A stretch of DNA of 64,000 nucleotides. Source: Ypsolopha sequella (taxonomy: Eukaryota > Arthropoda > Insecta > Lepidoptera > Ypsolophidae). Numbering within the stretch: position 1 is the first letter of the stretch; every line of letters starts with the position of its first letter. The stretch is taken from NCBI GenBank assembly GCA_934047225.1, contig OW204012.1, positions 4,216,001-4,280,000 on the forward strand, in the 5' to 3' direction. Shown one piece after another: positions 53,549 through 63,615 of this stretch. A model generated the notes under the pieces. It was not told the DNA's origin and searched no databases. It saw only the letters and a program-made list of their open reading frames with translations. The position numbers and the translations under genes were made by a program.

Positions 53549-53897
53549 CTTACAATCATATTTATAAAATTTTATAAAAATACAATATGGGTATCAAATT
53601 GTAGGCACTATTAACAAGCTGATTGTAAAAAAATATAGTTTGGCTATATTTAATTGCATCTATTTCGAGAAATCCTTGAAAAACCATGAAAAATGTATGT
53701 CCCCCCCTTATCTCCAAAACTGGTGGGCCGAAAATATAAAATAAATCATGATAATATGTATGTGCACGAAAAGATACGGAAGTGCACGGAAAAATAAAGC
53801 TGCTGAGAATATCACGAAAAAAAATGACAAAATTAAATTTATCATCCACAATACGGAAACCTAGGTACGCGAGTCTGACTCGCACTTGGCCGGTTTT
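53549..53897 (-). repeat. Dispersed repeat, family B, reverse copy
   Basis: Reverse of 3548 and 10660: ATCAAATTGTAGGCACTATT, CATCTATTTCGAGAAATCC, CCCTTATCTCCAAAACTGGT, ACCTAGGTACGCGAGTCTGA, CTCGCACTTGGCCGG. It has the ACTTGGCCGG end that family A also carries. Confidence 0.75.
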
Positions 53898-54025
53898 TTA
53901 CATGGCATGTTTTAACCCCTGACCAAATTCAAACGATGCTGTGATGAGACTAGGTAAGGGGGCAGATCAGTGTAGTACATTATAGCAAAAAAAAATGTAT
54001 ATTTAATAGAATTATATAAGTATTA

Positions 54026-54180
54026 AACTCGATTTTGAGGGCTTCAATTTTAGCTTTGGTACCGTCAAAACTTAAATTTTACCAAAGTAATTTGGTTTCT
54101 GTACTTAAGGAATATTTTGCAATAATGCAAATTTAGTTTTGACAGTACTAAAACTAAAATTAAAGCCTTCAGAATCGGCT
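54026..54180. mobile_element. Foldback miniature element, family M, diverged copy
   Basis: CTCGATTTTGAGGGCTTCAA...TACCGTCAAAACTTAAATTT and AAATTTAGTTTTGACAGTAC...AAAGCCTTCAGAATCGGCT, as at 18803-18963. Confidence 0.75.
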
Positions 54181-55395
54181 TTATTATTTAATTAAATTTA
54201 AGTAAACCTAAACTTTTTCGTGTATTTCCCCATATTATTATGTATGTATTATATAAAACTATTAAACATAGATCATATAATCATATTACATTAAAACCGA
54301 CTTGTAATAAGTGTACCTAATATACCTACATTACATAAATAAATATATTTCATTAAAGAAACCCCTAAAAACTCCAAATTTAGGTTTATTGTTCAACGTA
54401 TACGATGCATTTTTTCGGCCTAAAAACTTTATTCGATTCTCTTTTTTTCCTATATTTTAAAGTCAGTCGGTAGGTAGATGATGTAATTCAAAATTTGTGG
54501 AAACGAACATTTTCAAGTTTTCTTACTAATACAGAAAAGCTTCTGTGAATTTTGTATATATTTTTGAATAGCCCAAATTTCGCTTCCTCAAATCTGTTTT
54601 TTGGGGGGGTTGTTCTGTATCCGTAGGTTATACGGTTTCATTTCAAGATACCTGTCCCTTTATAATATACCAAGATATAGAATTTTCTGCATTTACTTTT
54701 TATACTTTAGATACCTTATTCATCACGTAAATTAAATAACACAATTCTAAAACTAAAATACGAGGTAGTCCGATAATTCAAATTTTTTGTAAAGCTGAAA
54801 GCGACAATGAAATCCTTTCTAGCGCCTGTTATAAACAACCCGTTTTATAGATCGCTTAAGAACGACAAGCTATCTTTCTTTGGTAGCTTTTAAACATCGA
54901 TTTACCTTGGAAATTAACCCTTTCGCCCCCAAAATGGGGTCTAAAACAGCTATAAACACCCAAATACTATCTAAATCGACGATCAGACCCAAAATAAAAC
55001 GCCTTTATTTTGTATATTTTTCAGCCTCTTCTAGACCACCCATGTGACAAACGAACCGACGGACTTTGTCCAGTGATATATGGATTTACAGGTACCCTCA
55101 TTCACCGTTTAGTGGTTTAAAAAAATGCAACTGGAAACGTCGCCGCAATCAATAAATTATAGATCTACAAACCTATCTCTAAATCTTTTGTCAGTTTCTA
55201 GATTGTTATGGCAAGGGTATAGAAGCGGGTTTTGGTAAGCAAGGGTGGTTTGGAAGTACACCGCCCGAACTGTCAAAACATTGGAATAGAATTTTGCGTG
55301 AGAATAATTTTTGTGCTGTTTTGTGTCTTTTTTTTAGTAAACACGATTATTATTAGAGGACAGGTGCAGAAAGCGAATTGATAAACTGAAATGTA
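54181..55395. other. No gene recognised
   Basis: AT-rich, with a G6 run near 54602. No frame of note and no shared blocks. Confidence 0.45.
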
Positions 55396-55714
55396 TCCAT
55401 CCATCCATCGGCCTAGTTCGTCCACTGCTAGACATAAGCCTTTCCAGGACTTTGCCACTCCCAGCGGTCATCCTGGAAGAATTGCCCATACTCACACACG
55501 CCGGGCAGGCGGGTCACCAGTCTGTTCCATATAAGGCCCGGCTAATTAGGGATGAATATACCGCCATCCATTGGTCCCAGGCATGGTGGGCCTCCTGGTT
55601 TTTTGCCTGTGAGCTGTCCTCTTACTCTCCCCCGAATCGCTTCGAGGGGGTCTCCAAGTAAGATGGTGGTACCTCCACAGTCGAGCCCGGCATCAGCTCT
55701 GCCACCTGCTAACT
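55396..55714 (-). mobile_element. RTE-tailed SINE-like retroposon, copy 3
   Basis: Flanked by AACTGAAATGTA (55384-55395) and AACTGAATTGTA (55715-55726), a 12-bp duplication with one mismatch. It lacks a block of about 45 bp found in copies 1 and 2 (around CGGAACCCTCGCACCAGTGA), so it is an internal deletion variant. Confidence 0.88.
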
Positions 55715-55975
55715 AACTGAATTGTAGCGGAACCAAAAATAATAAGTTTGTAATATTATTTCCAGAGCGGCAAAATTAGTTAAAACTATCAAGTATAAAT
55801 ACATCCACGATTGATTTGCTCGAAAAGGTACTATGAATATTAAAAAAAAGAAAACTATGTCGCTTTTCATATTTACCTTGAGTTGCTCAAGTTGGTCACC
55901 TTATAGTAGCATCGCCAGTTATCATCTCAGATGTTATTGTATAAACACATTTTTACAGCGTATCATGTAAAAATA

Positions 55976-56105
55976 ATAAATAAAATAAAATAGCTTTATT
56001 GTTCAAAAACAGAGCATTTACACAAGTTGCAAGGGCCCCTGTACTAGAGCCTTAGAATAAGACTAGACCTGAAAGACCTGATTTATTGACTTATTTGACA
56101 GTAAT
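55976..56105 (-). repeat. Retroelement 3'-end fragment, family F, second copy
   Basis: AATAAATAAAATAAAATAGC, TTTATTGTTCAAAAACAGAG, ACACAAGTTGCAAGGGCCCC, then AGACCTGAAAGACCTGATTT, as at 8558-8645 but with an extra CCTTAGAATAAGACT block. Confidence 0.7.
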
Positions 56106-56559
56106 ACCTCATTTTCAGCATCCTGTTCTTTGTCTTTTTGACATAGAAAGAAAAATTTTTGAACAGAAAGAAAAAGACAGAACTTAAATTAAGAATAATT
56201 ATTTTTGTTATTCTGCCGCTAGTGGCAGAATATATTATTTTGCTAAACGGCCGCTGGTGGCAGGCTAGACACTTCCAATTAAGTATGAGAATTGAGGTAA
56301 AACGTTAAACGGTCGATACCGAAAAATTGTTTTGAATGTCATAAATTTTAAATTATTTTAACGAATGAAGGAGATAAAACAAAACTAATTAAAGAGAAAA
56401 ATTAAGAACTTTGATAGCTATTTGAAGTGTAAACTTAGTGGCTTCTGAACTTATGATCTCAAATTTTACTTTTTTCTCCACGTTACTTCGCAAAACTGAA
56501 AAAGTCTTCAGGTTTTTTTGCACGTCCTACCATTGGTTTCTGTCATTTCAAATGGTTGG
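56106..56559. other. No gene recognised
   Basis: 56118-56180 has loosely inverted CTGTTCTTTGTCTTTTTGAC / AAAGACAGAAC blocks; 56211-56265 repeats GCCGCTAGTGGCAGA / GCCGCTGGTGGCAGG. Confidence 0.4.
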
Positions 56560-56905
56560 AAAAAAGGCGCGAAGATATGATGGTGTCGTTTTCTTTTTGT
56601 TTTATTGAAAAAATATTGCATTTTGGGTGTTTTGATCAACAATAGTGATAGAATATTGTGAATTAAAATCGCCGTAACCTGTGTAGTGTGTTGTTCAATG
56701 AAACAAAAGTGCAGGCTGATATGTTTCGTGTGTTATTTCTAACCCTACATTGTGTTTGTGCTATGGGTCACTTTAGCACGAACTGACTGACTGACATGAC
56801 AGGAAAGCGATTGCCACAGGACAGACCCTTCAGATGATCCTCAAGAGAGGATATAACATAAAGACACACAATAAATAAAGAAATGGCTTAAAGGTCTTTG
56901 CAACC
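56560..56905. repeat. Unassigned dispersed repeat, family P, reverse copy
   Basis: GGTTGGAAAAAAGGCGCGAA, TTTATTGAAAAAATATTGCA, CGCCGTAACCTGTGTAGTGT, GAAACAAAAGTGCAGGC, TCCTCAAGAGAGGATATAAC, inverse of 26005-26290. It has an extra stretch between TTTCTAACCC and CCTCAAGAG. Confidence 0.65.
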
Positions 56906-57009
56906 AGGCCATAAAAATTACAAAAAAAAATGTAATTTCATACACATACGTAAAATCTCAGAACAATAATTCCTTATTCTAAGCGTAAAATTGACGTTTG
57001 TACTCCATT

Positions 57010-57610
57010 CCTGTTCCAATAGCTGAAAAAAGCAAGCAAATGGTCAAGAATAACAATAAAAAAAATATGAAAAAACTTAAATATCAATTTGAAAAAAAAA
57101 GTTTGTATTGGAAATTTTCACTCTAATTCAAATTCAAATTCAAATTTAAATTTTTATTTTGGGACCACAACAGCTTATGATTAAGTTTACATAATAAGAA
57201 TAAATAAGAAATACATTAAATAAAGCCAATAATAGTTGTCCACCAGTTAATTCCTAGTACAGAACAGCTAAAGTAAAGTAACAATTAAAATTATTATTAT
57301 TATTTAATTTACAATTTTATTATTATTATTTAATTAACAATATTATTATTATTGTTATTAAGATTTAAGATATGTTATATAATTAATTAAAGCAATTTTA
57401 GGTACATAATAAGTGTATATTGAGCATGCAAGTGTACGAGGGTAAATGTAAGTGTGTGTGTTTGAATGTGTGTGTGAGTGGGAGGGGTAGACATTGTCCG
57501 TCATACAATTTTTTTTTTCAAAGTGATATTTAAACTTTTTCATATTTTTTTTATTTTTATTCTTGACCAATTGCTTGCTTTTCCAGCAAAAAGTTCTGTG
57601 CACAGACCAC
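57010..57610. mobile_element. hAT-like miniature element, interrupted relative of 8861-9125
   Basis: AAGCAAGCAAATGGTCAAGA, AAAATATGAAAAAACTTAAA, TTTGAAAAAAAAAGTTTGTA on the left and their inverse on the right (TTTTTCAAAGTGATATTTAA, CTTGACCAATTGCTTGCTTT, CCAGCAAAAAGTTCTGTGCA). The centre is replaced by about 370 bp (57122-57490) of a retroelement tail and simple repeats. Terminal bases are degraded. Confidence 0.7.
57122..57490 (-). repeat. Retroelement tail with TTA and GT simple repeats
   Basis: Begins AATTCAAATTCAAATTCAAA then TTTTTATTTTGGGACCAC, the antisense of a LINE tail of the family D kind. 57287-57362 is an (ATT)n-rich tract; 57441-57480 is GTGTGTGT/GTGAGT-rich. Confidence 0.6.
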
Positions 57611-57869
57611 AGAGATGGTCAAAATTACAATTTAAATTTTTGTTGTCAAGTTGGTACCTATATATTACACACCGCTAAAATTATTTGTTCCTTGGACATA
57701 ATTGGCCTTCCATCTGTCCATCTGTGGTCACTTATTTGTATGATTTTGTATGTAATTTTACCTTAATATTATGTTTGAGAAAAGTAATATATCCAATTGT
57801 GGTTTTTTAAATGAACTTTAAAAATAAGGGAACGTTTTTATATAATTTTAGAGATTTCTTTTATTTTGC
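57611..57869. other. No feature recognised
   Basis: AT-rich spacer up to the TTAA at 57870. Confidence 0.4.
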
Positions 57870-57873
57870 TTAA

Positions 57874-58234
57874 GAGCGGTCTCGTAGCCGAATTGTGTAA
57901 TACCCGCCTTTTTCTAATTAATCGAAACAGAGAACTTAAATGCAAAATTCACTCAATAGTTATTCAACAAAACCTTATTACCCATGTATTGTCGATACTG
58001 CATTCGCAAAGTTTCCATTGATTTCTGTAAATTAACATTTCAACAATATTATCAATTAAAAATTTTTGAAATTCTAATTTACGGAAACAAATGCAAGCTT
58101 TGCGATGGCAGCATACACAATACATAGGTAATAAGGTTTTTTTAAATAACTATTGAGTTAATTTTGAATTTAAGTGTTCTGTTTCTATTAATTAGCAATA
58201 GGATGGTTTTCACAATCCGGCTGCGAAACCGCTC
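57874..58234. mobile_element. Long-armed foldback at TTAA, family Y
   Basis: TTAA at 57870-57873 and 58235-58238. Arms of about 160 bp: GAGCGGTCTCGTAGCCG, TTCTAATTAATCGAAACAGA, CTCAATAGTTATTCAACAAA, CCTTATTACCCATGTATTGT and the inverse. The arms differ at many positions, so it is older than family X. No ORF. Confidence 0.85.
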
Positions 58235-58304
58235 TTAAAACAGATGAATGACAGTTAGCAAAAGTTTTGCGAATTGGAAAAAATTCTTCAAAATAAATGA
58301 GATA

Positions 58305-58570
58305 TACAAGGTGACTTTTTGATCATCGTCCAAATTCATACTGGAGGCTTGGTAAGTGATCAGCATCATGAACCAATAACGATTTTTGTAAAATTCACAA
58401 AATGAAATTTTGACTCCCTATAGTGATTCACTCAGGACTGGGAGTGAATTACTATGGAAAGTTGAAACTTTTTTATACGAATTTTACGAAAACTGTTATC
58501 GATTCATGATGCTGATCAGTTACCAAGCCTCCAGTATGAATTTGGACGATGATCAAAAAGTCACCTTGTA
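58305..58570. mobile_element. Family E foldback element, 266-bp form, second copy
   Basis: TACAAGGTGACTTTTTGATC, ATCGTCCAAATTCATACTGG at the left, inverse at the right, TA at 58303-58304 and 58571-58572. Exactly as long as the copy at 19463-19728. Confidence 0.88.
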
Positions 58571-59876
58571 TATAGCTATTATCTATGAACTTAATGCACC
58601 GAGAATCACGCTTTAGAGACAATAGCTGCTGAATAATAGAAACATTTTTGATAAATAAAAATAATGAAATGAATAAGCTTTCAAAATGTAACCTGTAAAT
58701 GGCTGGCTAGCGTTATAGCTGTAAAATCAGGTACTATGTAAAAAATACATCATACTCGTATGTCGGAAATACGGAACTCTCGATGCATGAGTTCAAATCG
58801 CACTTGATCGGTTTTTAATGAAAATAAATACATACTTAAGCAATATAGCTAATTTCTACAAAATAAAAACTACCTCATAATGCTTCGACAGAGTCGGCGT
58901 AAGATTTTACTTGTCTTGAAACTCAGCTGCCACCTAACACCTATATTAAGAACTTGTCTTATAACGCCATCTATAGCCGAATAGCAAAACCAAAGTGGTT
59001 TTGAGTTGGGAGCCATGTACCGGCCAGTAGTTTACTTAAATTAATGTAGATGGCGCTAATTTGTAATTTGACAGAGCCATCTACTGTTGTCTAGAAAAAC
59101 TAATTCAGTACATAAAATTGTCACAGATGACGCTGCTGAGGATCATTCCGACACCTAGTGGGGAATAGTAGGACTAATGAACACTACATTTTGGTCAATA
59201 GATGGCATTAATCTTGTTTAAAAAAACTCTTACTTTATTCAAAAACTTTTTAAATAAAAGAGTAGCCTTTTCGCTACCAAACTCTACAAGTTTTGTTAAC
59301 AACCGATAAAGAAATTCTGACAAAAATTGTGATGTTCAAATTTAACTTTTTTGAATTGGAAGAAATGTTTATTAAGCGTTCAATTAAAAACCAAAGAGCA
59401 TGAGTAACATAAATATATTTCTTAGATCTAATAAAATAAGCTAGACACGATCCAGTCAGCCATAGAATACATCTAAGGACATCGATACCGACAAAATCGG
59501 TATGAAAATTTTGTAAAGCTTGAATTATAGTGCAAGATCATTAAATAAAGTGCTTAGAAAACAATTATTGCACGTTAAATTATTTGAAATATACAACGCA
59601 TTTATGTTGCTGTAGCTTTTATAATTTTGTATATACAATTATGTAGATACTTTGCGAATTAACATTTTAATAACGCATGGGGAATGTTTCAATTTTGTTT
59701 TTACGAGCTAAGAATATTTTAGAATTTACCCACTACTAGCAGAAGGTGCAGAACTTTACATGCTACGATCCTGACACGCCTACTTCTTCCACAAACAACG
59801 CATTTCATATTCAGATAAAAACAGCGAGAACATGTTTTGCCTAAAATGCAAGTTACTGGTTGTTTTTCTGTAGCCA
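58571..59876. other. No gene; repeated 'TAGATGGCG'-type words
   Basis: ACGCCATCTATAG (58964), GTAGATGGCGCTAAT (59046), GCCATCTACTG (59086), AGATGACGCTGC (59127), ATAGATGGCATT (59200) recur within 250 bp. The same words occur at 60422, 60532, 62752, 62988, 63261, 63701 and 63811, some inside foldbacks. 58775-58815 is a family A/B-like end; 59745-59790 a family G scrap. Confidence 0.45.
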
Positions 59877-60034
59877 AAGCATGAAAACATCTCCGTATAG
59901 TTGCGTTTCAAACTACATCAAAATCGTATGGAATCTGGGAAACCGCTCCAAGCGGACAGTAGCGGAACTAACAGCTACGTATGGCAACTTAAGTTTAATT
60001 TCAAACGCAACGATACGGAGATGTTTTCATGCTT
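59877..60034. mobile_element. Family T miniature element, second copy
   Basis: AAGCATGAAAACATCTCCGT, ATAGTTGCGTTTCAAAC at the left; GTTTAATTTCAAACGCAACG, ATACGGAGATGTTTTCATGC, TT at the right. The frame at 59901-60119 runs across it and is not a gene. Confidence 0.8.
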
Positions 60035-60283
60035 AGACTACTGGAATCTTAACCAAAATCTGCCCCCCTTATTGTGTAACTTCAACATCTATCACTATCG
60101 CTTTCAGTATCGTGATTGACAAGAAATTACTTCACACATAATTTTTAGCCAATTAATGTACACTTGTAAGCAATATCGGTAGATGTTTAAGTTAGACAAA
60201 CAATTAGTTTTTGTGTTAATCAGACATCTTTTTATCTAAAAATTCATCAACAAATTCTAAAATATTCTTACCAAACACTTCAT

Positions 60284-60617
60284 ACTAAGTATTACTACGT
60301 ATAGACCGACAACTCCCATACATCAAGGCGTAGCAAATTTTTTACGCGCTCTTACAACACTAGGTGTCGCCAAGTGTTGCAAATAAGCATAATTTGGCAA
60401 CACTAACAGTGAATATTTCAGCGCCATCTATTTATCGAAGTGGAAATTATTTTTATGTCACGTGACATCGCTGTGCCACTAGCGCCACCAATCGGTACTT
60501 TTAAGCATCGTGTTCGTTAGAGGATTTAGCAACGCCATCTAGATTTTGTTAGAATTTTACACCTATTTTGTGGCCACAAACTGATGTATGGGAACTGCTA
60601 ACGTAGTTATACTTAGC
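60284..60617. mobile_element. Foldback element, family Z, copy 3' of the host gene
   Basis: Left ACTAAGTATTACTACGTATA, CAACTCCCATACATCA; right TGATGTATGGGAACTGCTAA, CGTAGTTATACTTAG. The right half has GATTTAGCAACGCCATCTAG, AATTTTACACCTATTTTGTG; the left half has lost most of the matching arm. It lies about 50 bp beyond the last coding exon. A second, complete copy is at 63616-63968. Confidence 0.75.
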
Positions 60618-60666
60618 AGTCTATGATAAAACTGTACATACAATAGAATCCCTACGATTTATATAT

Positions 60667-60672
60667 TTTATT
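60667..60672 (-). promoter_or_regulatory. Polyadenylation signal overlapping the stop codon
   Basis: AATAAA on the minus strand shares its TAA with the stop codon of the last exon (GAA-TAA-A). If used, cleavage would fall only some 10-30 nt after the stop, giving a very short 3' UTR that ends before the foldback at 60284-60617. A later signal cannot be excluded. Confidence 0.5.
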
Positions 60673-61024
60673 CAAACATAACCACTTTAGATTTCTTTTT
60701 TTTCTTCCTCTTATTGACATCCTCATAATTAACCGTTGTACTGCCACTAATATCTTGGTACCCTTCCATCGCGTGACTTTCATAATTGGGGAAATTAATC
60801 CCTTCAGTTTGTTGGTAGTTCTCATACTCGTCCCGTTTGGAGAACGTCTCAGAGAACTTGGTCCCGAATGTTTCTGAACCGAAGAATTTCGTTGTAAACT
60901 CGGTAGGTTTTTGCAGCGTCTGGTATTTCTCGTTTGGCGGGTAGATGGTGTTTAGGATGTTGGTTGCTATGGCGACGGGGGTGGCGTTGTATGCGCCCGC
61001 CGGCAGCGGTCAGAACTTCAAATC
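60668..61024 (-). CDS. Host gene, last coding exon, unrecognised protein; in-frame TGA at codon 5
   Basis: A good acceptor (CTTTTGTTTTCAG at 61037-61025) precedes an exon of exactly 119 codons ending in TAA (60668-60670). It reads DLKF, then TGA (61010-61012), then PLPAGAYNATPVAIATNILN, TIYPPNEKYQTLQKPTEFTT, KFFGSETFGTKFSETFSKRD, EYENYQQTEGINFPNYESHA and a lysine-rich VNKRKKKKKSKVVMFE end. Codon use is balanced and GC-rich, unlike all surrounding frames, and the phase fits the exon at 63446-63553. No signal peptide or membrane segment is visible in this part. NAT is a possible N-glycosylation site. The TGA is followed by C. It may be a mutated Trp or similar codon, a readthrough stop, or a sequence error. 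I do not recognise the family. Confidence 0.75.
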
Positions 61025-61434
61025 CTGAAAACAAAAGAAATATGAAATGAAATGAAATATATTTCAATTTGAATTTAAAATGTAATTAAAATGAAATTAT
61101 TTTTCAGTGGGTGCCTTATGTGAAAATGGAACAGAAAAAACAATCTGACCGCTAGGGGTGTCGTTGTCTAGAGCATTAAGTAGAGTATAAATTTAATTTT
61201 TATTATTTTTTTTTATCTTAAAAAATAAAGAAATGGGGGGCTATCAAAGTAGCCATTTTTAGATAATTTGTGTTACGGTGTCTATCTCAAAGCTCAAAGC
61301 AGTTAGGAATTTTAAATTTCTGTATATTATATATATTTAAACAACAAATACTAAAAACGGCGATTTATAATGTAGTTTTAGGGTTACGTCCCCGAATACT
61401 CAACCAAGTAAATAAATATCTAGTTTGAAATAAT

Positions 61435-61492
61435 TGGTCATATGTACGGAGCCCTACAAGAGCGAGGCCCGACTCGCACTTGGCCGGTTTTT
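61435..61492 (+). repeat. Family A repeat, right-end fragment
   Basis: TACGGAGCCCTACAAGAGCG, GGCCCGACTCGCACTTGGCC, GGTTTTTTT, as at 4172-4227. Confidence 0.75.
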
Positions 61493-62674
61493 TTCTATTC
61501 TAGTCACTACATCTTCTTTCAGACCGCAACGATCCCAAGTGTCGATATTTTTCACTCTGTCATTCAATGTTAAACCACACATACACCGAAAGGAACGCTT
61601 TCCTCTGCATTCACTCTACATTCACTACCATACATAAGTGTAACAGTGGCCTGCGGTCCATGCAGACAAAAAGACACTGTCTACCCTGACAAATACGCAT
61701 CATTTACGCATTTTTGTTTATAATCTGTTATAATTATCAATTTTCTGCTACAATGTAGCGATGACGAGCGCCATCTGTCATCAATAGCGGGAACTGCGTC
61801 ACCGCAGTCTGCGTGTATTTATGAGTCGCTCGCTCGCTCGTACACTGGTTCGATACCGAGTGATAGTAAATGGTCACGGAACGGTGTCTGACGGTTTCTA
61901 TGTGTGTGTCATATAACGATGTTGAAGTGTAAGTGTGCGTTACTGTAAATACATGGCACACAATGGAAAAGTTGCGCTTGTTTGCGTTCGAAAAGGAGGC
62001 GAAAAAGCCAAAGGCTCGGACGTTATGTCATTTGTTTGTATCCGACTTTTACCGACAAATACCGAAGTCTTACGAAAGCACCTTCCTTCGACGCGTGACC
62101 TTAGACAATCAAAGCGCGTGACGCGACCTTCCTTCCTTTAGGCCATTATTGTTTCGTTGGTTCGTTACGCAAATTGATGATCAGCAGTGCAATAAAATAA
62201 AATGAAATGCGTTTTAAAATTTCATCTAATGGCCAGTGGTACCAGTGTTTAACTGTGAAAGTTGTGCCAGCAAGATTGTGTTCAAAAGTTAAGGAATGGT
62301 GCATTTTCAAAAATGTGTATTAGTGAAAAAAAAGAAACAATGGCGAAAGGGCGTCTCTAACCGGTATTGGAATTGACTTTTGAGGCCACTTCTAGTATTC
62401 ACAAATTGATACCTATGGCAATGAATCAGTAAAATTATGGATATTTGAGGCAAACTTCAGCAACTTGACAACATGTAGCTTTTATTTGGTATAACCCAAC
62501 CACTGGGACGGCATACGTCTCATCTGCAATATTTTATAGGTAGTGGTCAGGTTGTAAATGTAAGACTTTTATATTTTATATTTTTATGTCTACCCTGTGT
62601 AGAAACTCTGTGCACGCCACTGGTGTAGGAGCCAACATTCCATTATGAACCGCCATATCTTATATGACGATATT

Positions 62675-63425
62675 ATCAGTACCATGGATAAATAAAGGAA
62701 GGATAGATTGCTATCTCCTTGTACTGTTCGCAATACTAAAAATAACGTTGCTAGATGGCGTAACTTGTCTCGCTGGAAATAAAATTTGTCTGAAATCGAC
62801 GAAATATAGCATTTTACTGTTCTGGTTCATCATATTTATTTATTTTATGAATAAATAAATTTTCATAACATCGCATCAGAAAATGGTGAATTCTTAATGA
62901 GGTGTTTTTAATATTTTTTTCATTAAACTTTCGGTGGTAAGCTGGCAATCTAACTAAGCGTGCAGGTGGTTATTCTGGATTCCGGTAGATGGCGCAAAAC
63001 GATCAATTAAACAAAATATTTGCATTAAAATACGCTTTATTTACCTAACACACACTACTCATACATACCGGTGTATAACTTTACTCTTTGACTCAACTGT
63101 CATGCACGGTTGAGCGATTTATCCTAAGATTTATCGTATGCCATGTGTAGCGTATTGTCGTATTCTAGCAAATTTTTGTTTTTGTGGGCGCAGTATAGTT
63201 GCTACACACGCACACACACACACACACACACATCGAATTTCGTTTCATCAACTGTTCGATAGATGGCACTAAGTATGTCACAATTTATCTAGTATAGTAG
63301 CGACATCAAAAATAATAAGTCGAACTACTAGGTACCGGCGAAAATAATAAGTTTTACGAGGGCTTTGTTCTAATGTATGGAGTGAGCAATCTATCCTTCC
63401 TTTATTTATCTATGTCAGTACTTAA
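62675..63425. mobile_element. Inverted-repeat element with ~40-bp arms
   Basis: AGTACCATGGATAAATAAAG, GAAGGATAGATTGCTATCTC at the left and GAGTGAGCAATCTATCCTTC, CTTTATTTATCTATGTCAGT, ACTT at the right. About 660 bp of unrelated AT-rich DNA and a CA microsatellite lie between. It ends about 20 nt from the exon at 63446. No ORF and no resolved target duplication. Confidence 0.6.
63204..63232. repeat. CA microsatellite
   Basis: ACACACGCACACACACACAC continuing as uninterrupted CA units. Confidence 0.95.
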
Positions 63426-63445
63426 GGAGTTATATGACCACATAC

Positions 63446-63553
63446 CTTGATAGCCTGCGGGAGGTCGGGTAGCTTCATGTCCCGGAACTGCTGCGGCAAA
63501 TTGATGCTCTTGACAGCCGACACCGCACGCGCCGGCGCCGCGCCGATACCCGC
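63446..63553 (-). CDS. Host gene, internal coding exon
   Basis: Minus strand: acceptor ATAACATTGCAG, then 36 codons AGIGAAPARAVSAVKSINLP, QQFRDMKLPDLPQAIK, then donor AAG|GTATGT. The exon is 108 nt, phase 0 at both ends, so it joins in frame to DLKF of the next exon. An alternative frame is also open, but this one has a typical amphipathic composition with a short Ala-rich start and a Leu-Pro-rich end, and it alone keeps phase with the next exon. Strong GC content sets it apart from the flanks. The gene continues upstream beyond the window or behind the foldback at 63616-63968. Function unknown. Confidence 0.75.
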
Positions 63554-63615
63554 CTGCAATGTTATACCTCATGTAAATAGACAGGCCGAGCCAAGTATCT
63601 AACGTCACACCATAT

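Larger units (their letters stand above)
61025..63445 (-). other. Intron of the host gene (2421 nt) with repeat insertions
   Basis: Bounded by GT (63445-63444) and AG (61026-61025) on the minus strand. Contains a family A end at 61435-61492, a GC-richer stretch at 61750-62160, an inverted pair at 62675-63425 and a CA microsatellite. The plus-strand frames at 61933-62121 and 61935-62141 overlap each other and match nothing I know. Confidence 0.7.

Noticed and set aside
57287..57362. Regularly spaced ATT repeats as a structured array
   Set aside because: Irregular simple repeat within a retroelement tail, no unit structure beyond three bases.
61010..61012. Selenocysteine codon in the host gene
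   Set aside because: Selenoproteins are reported lost in Lepidoptera, the likely group here, and I see no reason to expect one; readthrough, mutation or error are better explanations.
60849..61067. Arg/His-rich 72-codon minus-strand frame
   Set aside because: It is an out-of-phase shadow of the last host exon and reads through its splice acceptor.
61933..62141. Two overlapping plus-strand frames of 62 and 68 codons
   Set aside because: They overlap in different frames, lie in the intron of the minus-strand gene, and resemble nothing known.
63402..63608. 68-codon minus-strand frame over the internal exon
   Set aside because: It uses another phase of the same exon and reads through both splice sites; the phase that joins to the next exon is preferred.
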